DNA of 36,642 bases from Plantactinospora alkalitolerans (GCF_015690345.1 NZ_JADPUN010000246.1:1-36642), one strand, 5' to 3'. Positions 23,191-32,476 are shown, numbered from the stretch's first letter. Made by a program: numbers and translations. The notes: generated by a model not told the origin, from the letters alone.

Positions 23191-24699
23191 CTACTCAGGG
23201 CGGACCATCGGGAAGAGGATGGTTTCCCGAATTCCGAGGCCGGTGAGGGCCATCAGGAGCCGGTCGATTCCCATTCCGATGCCCCCGGACGGCGGCATTC
23301 CGTACTCCATGGCCCGCAGGAAGTCCTCGTCGAGCCGCATCGCCTCGTCGTCACCCTTGGCCGACCGCTGCGCCTGGACCACCAGACGCTCCCGCTGCAC
23401 CACCGGGTCGACCAGCTCCGAGTACCCCGTGGCCAGCTCGAATCCGAGCACGTACAGGTCCCATTTCTCGGTGAGCCCCGGCTCCGCACGGTGCCCCCGG
23501 ACCAGCGGGCTCGTCTCCTCCGGATAGTCCCGGACGAAGGTGGGCTGCCGCAGCGTGGGCACCACCAGTTCCTCGAAAAGCTCCTCGGCGAGCTTGCCCG
23601 GCCCCCACTTGGGATCGACCGCCAGGCCCACCTTTTCCGCGTACCCCAGAAGGTCGGCCATCCCGGTCCGGACCGTCACCTCCTCGCCCAGTGCCTCGGA
23701 AAGCGCCCCGTAGAGGGTTGTCGAAGTCCACTGACCGCCGAGGTCGAACTCGGTGCCGTCGGCGTGCGTGACCACGTGCGACCCGCCGGCCGCGAGCGCG
23801 GCGCCCTGCACCAGCTCACGAGTGAGGGTCGCCATAGTGTCATAGTCACCGTACGCTTCGTATGCCTCCAGCATCGCGAACTCGGGCGAGTGCGAAGAGT
23901 CGGTCCCCTCATTCCGGAAGTTACGGTTGATCTCGAAGACCCGGTCGATGCCACCGACCACCGCCCGCTTGAGAAAAAGCTCGGGGGCGATTCGCAGATA
24001 CAGATCCGTGTCTAACGCATTGCTGTGCGTCACGAATGGCCGTGCGGTAGCACCACCGGGCAGCGCTTGCAGCATGGGGGTTTCGACTTCGACGAAACTC
24101 CGGGCGTGCAGCGAATCGCGCAGACTACGCAGCGTCGTCGCCCTCGTGCGTACCATCTCCCGGGCCCTGGGCCGCACGATCAGATCGACATAACGCTGCC
24201 GGACCCGCGCCTCCTCGCTAAGCGGCTTGTGCGCCACGGGTAGCGGCCGGAGCGCCTTCGCGGTCAGCGCCCAGGAATCGGCGAGCACCGAAAGTTCACC
24301 CCGCCGACTGGTAATCACCTCACCGGTCACTCCGACGTGATCGCCGAGGTCGATCTGTCGCTTCCAGGCATCGAGGCGATCCGCGCCGACCCGGTCGAGT
24401 GAGAGCATCGCCTGCAGTTCGGTGCCGTCGCCGTCCCGGAGGGTGGCGAAGCAGAGCTTGCCGGTGTTGCGAACGAAGATCACCCGGCCGGTCACCGACG
24501 TGACGTCCCCGCTGGCGGTGTCGGTGGGCAGATCCGCGTAGCGGTCCCGGATCTGCGCGAGGGTCGCCGTCCGCGGATATCCCAGCGGATACGGTTCAAC
24601 GCCGTCGGCGAGCATGCGCTCCCGCTTCTCCCGGCGAACCCGCATCTGCTCGGGGACGTCGTCGACGGGATCGGCAGGGCTGGGAATCTCCTGGGTCAC
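23191..24699 (-). CDS. lysS: Lysyl-tRNA synthetase, class II
   Basis: 502 residues from GTG 24699 (GAGGAA 7 bases upstream). Charges tRNA-Lys. N-terminal OB fold for the anticodon (about 60-165: [28 protein letters not shown]), then the class II catalytic core with motif 2 [20 protein letters not shown] and motif 3 [35 protein letters not shown] is also typical. Codon 229 (24015-24013) is TTA, very rare in this DNA, and the gene uses noticeably more A/T-ending codons than neighbours. It is followed on the same strand by lsr2 after 109 bp. It is bacterial LysS, not the fused LysX type, since no N-terminal membrane domain is visible. Confidence 0.96.
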   Translation of the reverse strand: MTQEIPSPADPVDDVPEQMRVRREKRERMLADGVEPYPLGYPRTATLAQIRDRYADLPTDTASGDVTSVTGRVIFVRNTGKLCFATLRDGDGTELQAMLSLDRVGADRLDAWKRQIDLGDHVGVTGEVITSRRGELSVLADSWALTAKALRPLPVAHKPLSEEARVRQRYVDLIVRPRAREMVRTRATTLRSLRDSLHARSFVEVETPMLQALPGGATARPFVTHSNALDTDLYLRIAPELFLKRAVVGGIDRVFEINRNFRNEGTDSSHSPEFAMLEAYEAYGDYDTMATLTRELVQGAALAAGGSHVVTHADGTEFDLGGQWTSTTLYGALSEALGEEVTVRTGMADLLGYAEKVGLAVDPKWGPGKLAEELFEELVVPTLRQPTFVRDYPEETSPLVRGHRAEPGLTEKWDLYVLGFELATGYSELVDPVVQRERLVVQAQRSAKGDDEAMRLDEDFLRAMEYGMPPSGGIGMGIDRLLMALTGLGIRETILFPMVRPE

Positions 24700-24788
24700 G
24701 GCATGCTTCCTCGGGAATTGTGTCGGCTGAGTCCGGCCCCGAGCGTACTCAAGTGCCGACCGGCTCCGGCACTGGATAACCTCCAGCC

Positions 24789-25535
24789 ATGGTTGACCAG
24801 ACTCACGCCCTCTCCTTCGGCGCCGCGGCGACCGCCTACGACCGGTACCGGCCGAGCTATCCCGAACCCGCCGTCGCCTGGGCGATCGACCGTCCCTCAC
24901 CCGCCCGGGTGGTCGATCTCGGCGCCGGCACCGGCATCCTGACCAGGGAGGTGCTGGCACTGGGCCACCACGCGGTACCCGTCGAACCGGACCCGGAGAT
25001 GCGGGCCCAGCTCGCCGCCGCCACCCCGGGCGTCGTCGCGCTGGCCGGCACGGCCGAGCAGGTACCGCTGCCGGACGGCTCGGTGGACGCGATCGTCGCC
25101 GGACAGGCGTACCACTGGTTCGACCATCCGGTGGCACACGCCGAGGGAGCCCGGCTGCTGCGTCCGGGCGGAACGTACGCCGCGCTGTTCAACGAACGGG
25201 ACGAATCGGAGTCCTGGGTGGCCGCGCTGACCGCGCTCACCGTCGAACTGCTCGGCGGGCGGGGAATCCGGGAGGACGGCGCGTGGATGGCCGACCTCGA
25301 CGAGGCTTTCGAGCCGGTGGAGCGGGTCGAGTTCCGGCACCAGGTCACGCACAGCCCGGAAACCCTGGTCGGGATGATCACCACCCGCTCGCACTACATC
25401 ACCGCCACCGAACAGCGCCAACGGGAGGTCGACGCGGCAATCCGCGAGCTGGCGGCGAGCCATCCGGACCTGGCCGGCCGGGAGACATTCCCGCTGCCGT
25501 ACCGGACCCTGGTCTTCCGGGCCCGCCGCCGGTAA
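24789..25535 (+). CDS. Class I SAM-dependent methyltransferase, substrate unknown
   Basis: 248 residues. SAM-binding motif I is [16 protein letters not shown] (residues 41-56), preceded by the Y-x-x-Y-R-P-S-Y-P element typical of the Methyltransf_11/25 family ([14 protein letters not shown]). It is followed by [32 protein letters not shown] and [17 protein letters not shown]. The C-terminal third is a substrate-lid region ([12 protein letters not shown]). Similar small-molecule methyltransferases are widespread in actinomycetes and mostly uncharacterised. The ATG start lacks a strong Shine-Dalgarno. It is divergent from lysS by 89 bp and convergent with coaX across a strong hairpin, so it is probably monocistronic. 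Confidence 0.88.
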   Translation: MVDQTHALSFGAAATAYDRYRPSYPEPAVAWAIDRPSPARVVDLGAGTGILTREVLALGHHAVPVEPDPEMRAQLAAATPGVVALAGTAEQVPLPDGSVDAIVAGQAYHWFDHPVAHAEGARLLRPGGTYAALFNERDESESWVAALTALTVELLGGRGIREDGAWMADLDEAFEPVERVEFRHQVTHSPETLVGMITTRSHYITATEQRQREVDAAIRELAASHPDLAGRETFPLPYRTLVFRARRR

Positions 25536-25546
25536 CCATCGGTCCG

Positions 25547-25580
25547 TCCGGCCCGGCCCGGGGTTTCGGTCCGGGCCGGA
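25547..25580. terminator. Bidirectional terminator between methyltransferase and coaX
   Basis: TCCGGCCCGG pairs perfectly with CCGGGCCGGA (10 bp, 14-nt loop). It starts 3 bases beyond the coaX stop on the minus strand and 11 bases beyond the methyltransferase stop on the plus strand. Confidence 0.6.
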
Positions 25581-25583
25581 GCC

Positions 25584-26342
25584 CTACCGGTTGCGGTCGT
25601 AGACCATCCGCAACCCGATCAACGTGATCATCGGCTCGTGGTGCGTGATCGTCCGGCACTCGCCGATCACCAACGGCGCCAGCCCGCCGGTGGCGATCAC
25701 CGCCCGCACCTCGCCCAGCTCCTCGACCATCCGTTCGACGATCCGGTCGACCTGGCCGGCGAAGCCGAAGTACATCCCGGCCTGGAGACACTCGACGGTG
25801 TTCTTCCCGATCACCGAGCGCGGCACGGTCGGCTCGACCTTGCGGAGCTGGGCCGCCCGGGCGGCGAGGGCGTCGAACGAGATCTCGATGCCGGGCGCGA
25901 ACGCGCCGCCGAGGAACTCGCCACGACCGCTGATCACGTCGAAGTTGGTGGTGGTGCCGAAGTCGACCACGATCGACGGTCCCCCGTAGAGGGTGAACGC
26001 CGCGAGCGTGTTCACCACCCGGTCGGCACCGACCTCCTTCGGGTTGTCGATCGCCAACTGCACGCCGGTCTTCACCCCCGGCTCGACGATCACGTGCGGA
26101 AGGTCCGCGTAGTACCGGGCCAGCATCGACCGCAGCGACCGCAGCGCCGCCGGCACCGTCGAGCAGGCCGCCACGCCGGTGACCTCGACCGCGTCGGCAG
26201 CCAGCAGACCACGCAGTTTGAGGCCCAGTTCGTCGGCCGTCGACCGGGCGTCGGTCTTGATCCGCCAGGAGTGGACCAACTTCTCGCCCTCGAAGGTCGC
26301 CAGGACGGTGTTGGTGTTACCGATGTCGATACACAGCAGCAT
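25584..26342 (-). CDS. coaX: Type III pantothenate kinase
   Basis: 252 residues. First step of CoA synthesis from pantothenate; the type III enzymes need a monovalent cation and are not feedback-inhibited by CoA. Family motifs: MLLCIDIGNTNTVLATF (phosphate-binding), GVKTGVQLAIDNPKEVGADR (pantothenate site), VVDFGTTTNFDVIS and GAFAPGIEIS. ATG start, 3 bp after the nadC stop. Its presence after nadB-nadC and downstream of panD and panC links NAD and CoA synthesis in one same-strand block, as in other actinobacteria. It ends at the strong hairpin 25547-25580. Confidence 0.96.
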   Translation of the reverse strand: MLLCIDIGNTNTVLATFEGEKLVHSWRIKTDARSTADELGLKLRGLLAADAVEVTGVAACSTVPAALRSLRSMLARYYADLPHVIVEPGVKTGVQLAIDNPKEVGADRVVNTLAAFTLYGGPSIVVDFGTTTNFDVISGRGEFLGGAFAPGIEISFDALAARAAQLRKVEPTVPRSVIGKNTVECLQAGMYFGFAGQVDRIVERMVEELGEVRAVIATGGLAPLVIGECRTITHHEPMITLIGLRMVYDRNR

Positions 26343-26345
26343 TCG

Positions 26346-27248
26346 TCAGTCCCGGGCCCGAGGTTCTGCCGGTCGGAGGTCCAGCGCGATGTCCAAGATA
26401 GGCGAGGAGTGGGTCAGCGCCCCAACCGAGAGGTAGTCGACCCCGGTCGCGGCGTACTCGGCGACCGTGTCGAGGGTCAGCCCGCCGGTCGCCTCGAGCT
26501 CGGCCCGGTCGCCCACCGCGCTGACCACCTCGGTCAGCAGTTCCGGCGTCATGTTGTCGCAGAGCAGGAAGTCGGCGCCGACCTCGACCGCCTCGACCGC
26601 CTCGGCGACCGAGGTGACCTCCACCTGCACCGGAACGTCCGGAAACACCTCCTGGACCCGCCGGTACGCCGGACCGATGCCGCCGGCCGCCAGCTTGTGG
26701 TTGTCCTTGATCATGGCAACGTCGTACAGGCCCAGGCGCTTGTTGGCGCCACCGCCGGCCCGGACCGCGTACTTCTCCAGCGCCCGCAGGCCGGGCGTCG
26801 TCTTCCGGGTGTCCAGCACCGTCGCCTTGGTGCCGGCCAGCGCCTCGACCCAGGCCCGGGTGTGGGTGGCCACCCCGGACATCCGGCTGAGCAGGTTCAG
26901 GGCGGTCCGCTCGGCGGTGAGCAGCGAGCGCGTCGGCCCGGTCACCGTCGCCAGTACGTCGCCCCGGGCCACCCGGTCGCCGTCGGCGGCCACCGGCAGC
27001 ACCCGCACGGTACGGGTGGCGGCCAGGTCGAAGACGGCGGCGGCCACGGCCAGCCCGGCCACCACACCGTCGGCGCGGGCCACCACATCAGCCGTGTCGA
27101 CCTGCTCGTCCGGCACGGTGGCCACACTGGTCACGTCGCGCCGCTCCGGTCCCAGGTCCTCGTCCAGCGCCCCCCGCACGATCCGTTCCACCACCGCCGG
27201 GTCGAGCCCGGCGGCCCGCAACGCCTGCGTGGTCGAGAGTTTCAGCAC
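26346..27248 (-). CDS. nadC: Nicotinate-nucleotide pyrophosphorylase (quinolinate phosphoribosyltransferase)
   Basis: 300 residues from GTG 27248, with GGGAGG just upstream; the start overlaps the nadB stop by 7 bp (GTGCTGA), showing translational coupling. It converts quinolinate and PRPP to nicotinate mononucleotide. Motifs: ALDEDLGPERRDVTS near the N-terminus, ALNLLSRMSGVATHTR, the signature TVLDTRKTTPGLRALEKYAV, GGGANKRLGLYDVAMIKDNH, and EATGGLTLDTVAEYAATGVD in the C-terminal barrel. The longer open frame upstream is only the shadow of nadB. NadA (quinolinate synthase) is not seen in the window and must be encoded elsewhere. Confidence 0.96.
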   Translation of the reverse strand: MLKLSTTQALRAAGLDPAVVERIVRGALDEDLGPERRDVTSVATVPDEQVDTADVVARADGVVAGLAVAAAVFDLAATRTVRVLPVAADGDRVARGDVLATVTGPTRSLLTAERTALNLLSRMSGVATHTRAWVEALAGTKATVLDTRKTTPGLRALEKYAVRAGGGANKRLGLYDVAMIKDNHKLAAGGIGPAYRRVQEVFPDVPVQVEVTSVAEAVEAVEVGADFLLCDNMTPELLTEVVSAVGDRAELEATGGLTLDTVAEYAATGVDYLSVGALTHSSPILDIALDLRPAEPRARD

Positions 27249-29008
27249 AGTGCCTCCCAATCCTGTTCGAGACTGCCCGTCTGACCGATCGAGCTGACCA
27301 GGTGCCCGAGCCAATCGTCGCGCGATTCCGGGTGGTCGGACCGCCAATGGCAACCCCGGGTCTCCTGCCGGGCGTACGCGGCACCGACCAGGGCCGAGGC
27401 AACGGTGAGCAGGTTCGTCGCCTCCCAGCTCGCCGTCCGGGGTGCGCTCCGGGTGGCGCCGAAGGTGGCCAGCTCGGCCGCTGTCGCCCGCAGCGAGTCG
27501 GCCGACCGGAGCACTCCGGCGCCCCGGGTCATCGCCCGGGCCAGCCCGGCCCGCACCGCCGGATCCACCACCGCGCCGACCCCGCCACGCCATCCGCCGC
27601 CCGGTGCGGGTTCGGCCTGTGCCGGCAGGTCCCGGGCGATGTCCTGGGTGATCCGCCGGGCGAAGACCAGGCCCTCCAGCAGCGAGTTGCTGGCCAGCCG
27701 GTTGGCGCCGTGCACACCCGTGCAGGCCACCTCGCCGCAGGCGTACAGGCCCGGGATGGAGGTGCGGCCGTGCAGGTCGGTACGGACCCCGCCGGAGGCG
27801 TAGTGCGCGGCCGGGGCCACCGGGATCGGCTCGACCGCCGGGTCGACACCGGCCGACAGGCAGGCGGCGACGATTGTGGGAAAACGCCGGGCCAGGAACT
27901 CCGCGCCGAGGTGCCGGGCGTCCAGGTAGACGTGGTCGGCACCGGTGGCCAGCAGCACCCGGTGGATCCCCTTCGCCACCACGTCCCGGGGGGCGAGTTC
28001 GGCCAGCTCGTGCTGACCGACCATGAACCGTTTGCCGTCGGCGTCGACCAGGTGGGCCCCTTCGCCCCGCAACGCCTCCGAGACCAGCGGCTGCTGGGCA
28101 CCGGTCGTCGCAGCCGCACCGGTCGTCGCAGCCGCACCGGTCGTCGTACCCGCACCGGTCGTCGTACCCGACCCGGTCGGGACGGCTGCGGCGCCGGCGG
28201 GCCGGATCAGCGCGGTCGGGTGGAACTGGACGAACTCCAGGTCGGTCACGGCGGCGCCGGCCCGCAGCGCGAGGGCGACACCGTCGCCGGTGGAGACCGC
28301 CGGGTTGGTGGTGACGGCGAAAACCTGGCCCATCCCGCCGGTGGCCAGCACCACCGCGCGGGCGAGAATCGCGCCGACCCCGTCCTCGGTGCCCTCGCCG
28401 AGCACGTGCAGGGTGATCCCGCAGGCCCGACCCGGGCCCGCCGACCCGGACGCCGGGGTCCGCAGCAGGTCGAGGACGAGGGCGTGCTCGACCAGGCGGA
28501 TCCAGGGATCACGACCGACCGCGGCGTGCAGCGCCCGCTGCACCTCGGCGCCGGTCGCGTCGCCGCCGGCATGCACGATACGATCGGCCCGGTGGCCGCC
28601 CTCCCGGGTGAGCATCAGCGAGCCGTCCGCGTTGCGGTCGAACTCGGCACCGGTCCGGATCAGCTCACGCAGCCGGGTCGGCCCCTCCTCCACGAGTACC
28701 CGGACCGCCGCCGGATCGCAGAGCCCGACCCCGGCCAGCTCGGTGTCGGAGGCGTGCGCCGCGGGGGTGTCCAACGGATCGAGTACGGCCGCGATGCCGC
28801 CCTGCGCCCACCGGGTGGAGCCGTCGTCGATGTTGACCTTGGTCACCACCGTCACGTGCAGTCCCGCCTCGCGCAGGTGCAACGCGGCCGTGAGCCCCGC
28901 GATACCCGACCCGATCACGATCACATCGGTCGTCTCCACCCAGCCGGGCTCCGGTGCGGCCAGCAGCCGGGGTAGCTCCGGCAGGTCAACGGTCGGAAAC
29001 TGCATCAT
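27242..29008 (-). CDS. nadB: L-aspartate oxidase with an internal Gly/Thr/Ala repeat insert
   Basis: 588 residues from ATG 29008 (a second ATG follows directly). Oxidises aspartate to iminoaspartate for quinolinate synthesis. FAD-binding VIVIGSGIAGLTAALHLREA, then DGSTRWAQGGIAAVLDP, EGGHRADRIVHAGGDATGAE, MGQVFAVTTNPAVSTGDGVA, LEFVQFHPTAL, and the substrate-side GEGAHLVDADGKRFM and HGANRLASNSLLEGLVF are all present. Between FHPTALIRPAG and QQPLVSEALRGEG lies an unusual 24-residue insert of four six-residue units (GTTTGA twice, AATTGA twice) coded by an 18-bp minisatellite. The enzyme is otherwise complete. It is coupled to nadC by a 7-bp overlap and follows the septum-formation lipoprotein gene by 62 bp. 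Confidence 0.96.
   Translation of the reverse strand: MMQFPTVDLPELPRLLAAPEPGWVETTDVIVIGSGIAGLTAALHLREAGLHVTVVTKVNIDDGSTRWAQGGIAAVLDPLDTPAAHASDTELAGVGLCDPAAVRVLVEEGPTRLRELIRTGAEFDRNADGSLMLTREGGHRADRIVHAGGDATGAEVQRALHAAVGRDPWIRLVEHALVLDLLRTPASGSAGPGRACGITLHVLGEGTEDGVGAILARAVVLATGGMGQVFAVTTNPAVSTGDGVALALRAGAAVTDLEFVQFHPTALIRPAGAAAVPTGSGTTTGAGTTTGAAATTGAAATTGAQQPLVSEALRGEGAHLVDADGKRFMVGQHELAELAPRDVVAKGIHRVLLATGADHVYLDARHLGAEFLARRFPTIVAACLSAGVDPAVEPIPVAPAAHYASGGVRTDLHGRTSIPGLYACGEVACTGVHGANRLASNSLLEGLVFARRITQDIARDLPAQAEPAPGGGWRGGVGAVVDPAVRAGLARAMTRGAGVLRSADSLRATAAELATFGATRSAPRTASWEATNLLTVASALVGAAYARQETRGCHWRSDHPESRDDWLGHLVSSIGQTGSLEQDWEALC
28098..28169. repeat. 18-bp minisatellite inside nadB (four copies)
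   Basis: Two identical copies of GCACCGGTCGTCGCAGCC followed by two identical copies of GCACCGGTCGTCGTACCC. In frame (18 bp gives 6 residues), it lengthens a surface or active-site loop of aspartate oxidase. Confidence 0.95.
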
Positions 29009-29070
29009 TCCAGTCAACCGCGTACCGCTGGCGCCGGTCCGGGCAGGGCCCCCGGAAGTGGCCTGCGACG

Positions 29071-29976
29071 CTATCCGGTGCGCATGGGCAGGCCGCCGGG
29101 GCCGGCGTCCCTGAGCGACCTGGTGAATTTGCCGTCCGAGATCCACAGGTAGCACCGCACCCCCCGGTTGCCCGCCTGCCAGTCCTCCGGTCCGCCGGGC
29201 AGCGCCATGATCCCGGTACGGAACCGGATGCTGTTCTGCGGCACCTCGACGTACCTCGCGGTGGCCCGGTAGCAACCGTCGTAGAACGCCGCCCAGTCAC
29301 GCTCGGCGCTCGGGTACTTCAGGCCGGCCGGGGCCCGCCACACCCCGGTGAACTCGCTGTTGTGCCGCTTGCCGCAGTCGAGCGCCGGCATCCGGTCGAT
29401 GTTCCCGGTCCGGGTCAGCGTCGCCGCGTAGCAGCCCAGGTGCAGCGGTCCTGGTGCGCGCAGTGTCCCCTTGAGCGTGCCGGTCCGGGTGACCACGTCG
29501 CCGTTGTCCTCGACATTGGACAGCTCCGTCACGTCGCAGCGGAACCATCGGGCCCCGCCAGTCCAGCCGTTCGGCGAGGGGGTCGCCACGCCGAGCCAGA
29601 GCCGCCCGGTCCGCCAGTCCGCGCCGAGGAACTCCCGCGCCTTGCCGTCACACTCCGAATAGGCCTTGGCGAACTCGGCCGAGCCCCGGGCCGGCGGTGC
29701 GGCCGCGTTCGCCGCCGCGCCGGTGAAGGCACCCACGTGTACGGTCTCCAGCCGGTGACTGATCGGACAGTCGACCGGAAGGTACGACGACAGGTAGACG
29801 GTCTCGGAGAAGTCCGCCGCGTGGCACGTCTCGGCCTTCGGGGAAAAGATCTTCGGCTCGCCGACCCTGGCCCAGTCGTCGGTGAGGTCCCCGTCCGAGC
29901 CACCCGGCGCGGCGCAACCGCCCAGGCCGAGACCAACGGCTCCGGCCAGGGCCAGGACGGTCATCCAACGGCGCAT
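29071..29976 (-). CDS. Septum-formation-family lipoprotein
   Basis: 301 residues from ATG 29976, with GGGGAGGGA just upstream. Lipobox LGLGGC, lipidated Cys21. The mature part has two related halves, each with a Cys-rich pattern around GCYAATLTRTGNI, DCGKRHNSEFTGVWRAPAG and RGVRCYLWISDGKFTRSL, typical of the Septum_form (PF13845-like) domain found in actinobacterial exported proteins. Even numbers of cysteines suggest disulphides outside the cell. The family name comes from a link to septum formation, but the molecular function is not established. It interrupts the pan-nad block, lying 121 bp from panD and 62 bp before nadB on the same strand, so it may be co-transcribed without a metabolic role. 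Confidence 0.82.
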   Translation of the reverse strand: MRRWMTVLALAGAVGLGLGGCAAPGGSDGDLTDDWARVGEPKIFSPKAETCHAADFSETVYLSSYLPVDCPISHRLETVHVGAFTGAAANAAAPPARGSAEFAKAYSECDGKAREFLGADWRTGRLWLGVATPSPNGWTGGARWFRCDVTELSNVEDNGDVVTRTGTLKGTLRAPGPLHLGCYAATLTRTGNIDRMPALDCGKRHNSEFTGVWRAPAGLKYPSAERDWAAFYDGCYRATARYVEVPQNSIRFRTGIMALPGGPEDWQAGNRGVRCYLWISDGKFTRSLRDAGPGGLPMRTG

Positions 29977-30097
29977 CGCGTCCCTCCCCAGGGCAACCAA
30001 CAGTCATGGATGGCTGCACCCTACGTTACCGGCGCACTCCGCCACGGCGTAGAGATCATTCTCGTGTCGGGGACGGCCGTTGGGTGGAGGACCCAGC

Positions 30098-30523
30098 TCA
30101 CCCGTTCGCCACCTGGTCGCCCCGGACCAGGTCACCGGCCATCCCCGGCACCGCCTCGGCCGGATCCCCGCCCAGCTCGATGATCCGGTTGGCCGCGTCC
30201 ACATGTACGACCCGAGGCCGGTACGACCGCGCGGTGGCATCGTCGAGCTGGGCGTAGGAGATCAGGATGACCAGGTCACCGGGTTGCACCAGCCGGGCGG
30301 CGGCACCGTTGATGCCGATCACCCCGCTGCCCCGCTCGCCCGGGATGACATACGTCTCCAGCCGGGCCCCGTTGGTGATGTCCACGATCGCGACCTGCTC
30401 GCCGGGCAGTAGGTCGGCGGCGTCGAGCAGGTCGGCGTCGACCGTCACCGAGCCGACGTAGTGCAGGTCCGCCTGGGTCACCGTGGCCCGGTGGATCTTC
30501 GACTTGAGCATGGTGCGGAACAT
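30098..30523 (-). CDS. panD: Aspartate 1-decarboxylase
   Basis: 141 residues, with the usual core and a slightly longer C-terminus. Makes beta-alanine for pantothenate. It is a pyruvoyl enzyme that self-cleaves between Gly24 and Ser25 in HYVGSVTVD. Other conserved features are [20 protein letters not shown], the [14 protein letters not shown] strand and [13 protein letters not shown] with its oxyanion-hole region, followed by [13 protein letters not shown] start 4 bp after panC, with the ribosome site GGAGG inside the end of panC, so panC and panD are translationally linked. Confidence 0.97.
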   Translation of the reverse strand: MFRTMLKSKIHRATVTQADLHYVGSVTVDADLLDAADLLPGEQVAIVDITNGARLETYVIPGERGSGVIGINGAAARLVQPGDLVILISYAQLDDATARSYRPRVVHVDAANRIIELGGDPAEAVPGMAGDLVRGDQVANG

Positions 30524-30527
30524 CGGA

Positions 30528-31391
30528 CTATTCCTCCGTGGTGCGGGCTGCCGGAGCCAACTCGACCGGCAGGTTGTCGATCAATCGGGTACTGCCGACC
30601 CAGGCGGCGACCAGCATCCGGGCCGGGCCGGATGTCGGGGCGGGTCCCAGGTGCGGGTCGGTCAGCACCAGGTAGTCCAGCTTGGCGTCGGTCGTGCCCT
30701 CGCCGAAGGCACGGTACGCGGCGGCGAGGGCACCGTCGGCACCCCGGCCGTCCCCGGCGGCGGCCGCCCCCGCCCCCAGTGCCGCCGACAGGCGCAGTGC
30801 CGCAGCCCGGTCCTGCGCGGAGAGGTAGCGGTTGCGGCTGGACAGCGCCAGTCCGTCCGGCTCCCGGACGGTGGGCACCCCGACGATCTCCACGTCCAGT
30901 TCCAGGTCCCGGACCATCCGGCGAACCAGCGTGAGCTGCTGGTAGTCCTTCTCCCCGAAGACCGCGACATCCGGCCGGAGCAGGTTGAGCAGCTTCGCCA
31001 CCACGGTCAGTACGCCGTTGAAGAAGCCGGGGCGGCTGGCGCCCTCCAACTCCTCGCCGAGGCTTCCCGGGTCCACCCGGACCATCGGCTCGCCGTCCGG
31101 ATAGAGCTCCTCCCGGGACGGCGCGAAGACGTACCGCACCCCGGCCGTCCGGCAGACCTCCAGGTCGGCGTCCAGGGTCCGGGGATAGCGGTCGAAGTCC
31201 TCGTTCGGACCGAACTGGAGCGGATTCACGAAGATCGTCGCCAGCACGGAGTCGGCCCGTTCCCGGGCCGCCCGCAGCAGCGCCTCGTGCCCGGAGTGCA
31301 GCGCACCCATCGTCATCACCACCGCCAGCGAACCCGGCAGCGGCGCCAGCGCGGCAGCCAACTCCGCCCTGGTCCGCAACACCTCGGTCAT
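30528..31391 (-). CDS. panC: Pantothenate synthetase (pantoate-beta-alanine ligase)
   Basis: 287 residues. Joins pantoate and beta-alanine using ATP. Nucleotidyltransferase-fold signatures: [19 protein letters not shown] (HxGH-type), [40 protein letters not shown] and the KMSKS-like [10 protein letters not shown]. The substrate residues of the family are intact. ATG start with GGGGAGGGGTC immediately upstream. It follows the Rossmann/DUF2520 gene by 106 bp and precedes panD by 4 bp. PanB (ketopantoate hydroxymethyltransferase) and a classical PanE are absent from the window. Confidence 0.97.
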   Translation of the reverse strand: MTEVLRTRAELAAALAPLPGSLAVVMTMGALHSGHEALLRAARERADSVLATIFVNPLQFGPNEDFDRYPRTLDADLEVCRTAGVRYVFAPSREELYPDGEPMVRVDPGSLGEELEGASRPGFFNGVLTVVAKLLNLLRPDVAVFGEKDYQQLTLVRRMVRDLELDVEIVGVPTVREPDGLALSSRNRYLSAQDRAAALRLSAALGAGAAAAGDGRGADGALAAAYRAFGEGTTDAKLDYLVLTDPHLGPAPTSGPARMLVAAWVGSTRLIDNLPVELAPAARTTEE

Positions 31392-31457
31392 GACCCCTCC
31401 CCACTACGCCCGGCGCCGCCATGATCCGGCCGACCGGTCATCGAGCCGATCCATCCG

Positions 31458-31501
31458 CCGTACCCGGTCACACGACTGATCCGTTGCCCGTACCCGGTCA
31501 C
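31458..31501. repeat. 14-bp direct repeat spanning the DUF2520 gene stop
   Basis: Two perfect copies of CCGTACCCGGTCAC (31458-31471 and 31488-31501), 30 bp apart. The second copy includes the stop codon (TCA at 31498-31500, TGA on the minus strand) of the Rossmann/DUF2520 gene. Confidence 0.85.
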
Positions 31502-32397
31502 GCGGCGACCTGGCGGTTCCGATCCGCCAGCACACCCAGCAGCGACTCGGCGTCGGACGGCCGGAGCCGACCGGCGGCGATCGCCCGGTCGGCGGTCCGC
31601 CGGGCGAGCGCGAGGTAGCCGGGCACCGACTCCGGGGCGGTCACGGCGAGCCGGTCCAGGTGCCGGGCGATCGTACCGGCGTCGCCCCGGGACACCGGCC
31701 CGGTCAGCGCCGCGTCACCGAGCCGGAGGGCATTCTCCAGCGCGGCCCGCAGCAGCGGCCCGAGCACCTTCTCTGGCTGGGACACGCCCGCGTCGCGGAG
31801 CCGGTCCGCGGCCTCGTTGACCAGCGTGACGAGATGGTTCGCGCCGTGCGCGAGAGCGGCGTGGTACAGCGGGCGGTCCGGCTCCGCCACCCACTCCGGT
31901 ACGCCGCCGAGATCGGCGACCAGCCGGACGGCGAACGGCCGCAGCGGCGTCGGGGCGGTCACCCCGTACGAGATTCCGGGCAGCCGGGTCAGGTCGTCGG
32001 CCGTACCGGTGAAGGTCATCGCCGGATGCAGGGCCAGCGGGCGGGCACCCACCGCGACGGCCGGAGCGAGTACGTCGAGCCCGTGTGCCCCCGACGTGTG
32101 CGCGACCACCTGGCCCGGCCGGAGCACACCGGTGGAGGCGAGCCCGGCGACGACCGCACCGAGCGAGTCGTCCGGTACGGCGATCAGCAGCAGATCCGTG
32201 GCGGCCCTGGCCACCTCGTGGGCCGGTCGTACGTCGGTACCCGGCAGCAGGCTGTCGATCCGGTCCTTGGCCGCGGCCGAAACCCCGGCGGCGGCGACCA
32301 CCCGATGGCCGGCGCGGGCCAGGGCGGCACCCAGTACGGCTCCCACCCGACCAGCGCCGATCACGCCGATGGTGAGCTGGCGCGGTGATGCGCTCAT
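31498..32397 (-). CDS. Rossmann-fold/DUF2520 oxidoreductase-like protein upstream of panC
   Basis: 299 residues from ATG 32397; the longer frame upstream is unlikely. N-terminal Rossmann domain with the dinucleotide motif GVIGAGRVGAVLGAALARAG and the NADP-binding-type layout of 6-phosphogluconate/ketopantoate-reductase relatives (LLLIAVPDDSLGAVV, VAHTSGAHGLDVLAP, HPAMTFTG). The C-terminal helical domain is DUF2520 (YHAALAHGANHLVTLVNEAA, GPLLRAALENALRLG). It precedes panC and panD on the same strand, as in many actinobacteria. This suggests a reductase role in pantothenate synthesis, possibly ketopantoate reductase, which would fill the missing PanE. That function is inference; the family remains uncharacterised as far as I know. 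Confidence 0.88.
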   Translation of the reverse strand: MSASPRQLTIGVIGAGRVGAVLGAALARAGHRVVAAAGVSAAAKDRIDSLLPGTDVRPAHEVARAATDLLLIAVPDDSLGAVVAGLASTGVLRPGQVVAHTSGAHGLDVLAPAVAVGARPLALHPAMTFTGTADDLTRLPGISYGVTAPTPLRPFAVRLVADLGGVPEWVAEPDRPLYHAALAHGANHLVTLVNEAADRLRDAGVSQPEKVLGPLLRAALENALRLGDAALTGPVSRGDAGTIARHLDRLAVTAPESVPGYLALARRTADRAIAAGRLRPSDAESLLGVLADRNRQVAA

Positions 32398-32476
32398 AGC
32401 GATGATCCAGTCCTCGAAATGTGGTACCGGTCGATCGCAAGTATGCGCCGCCGTCACATGCCTGGAACAAGAGGTT

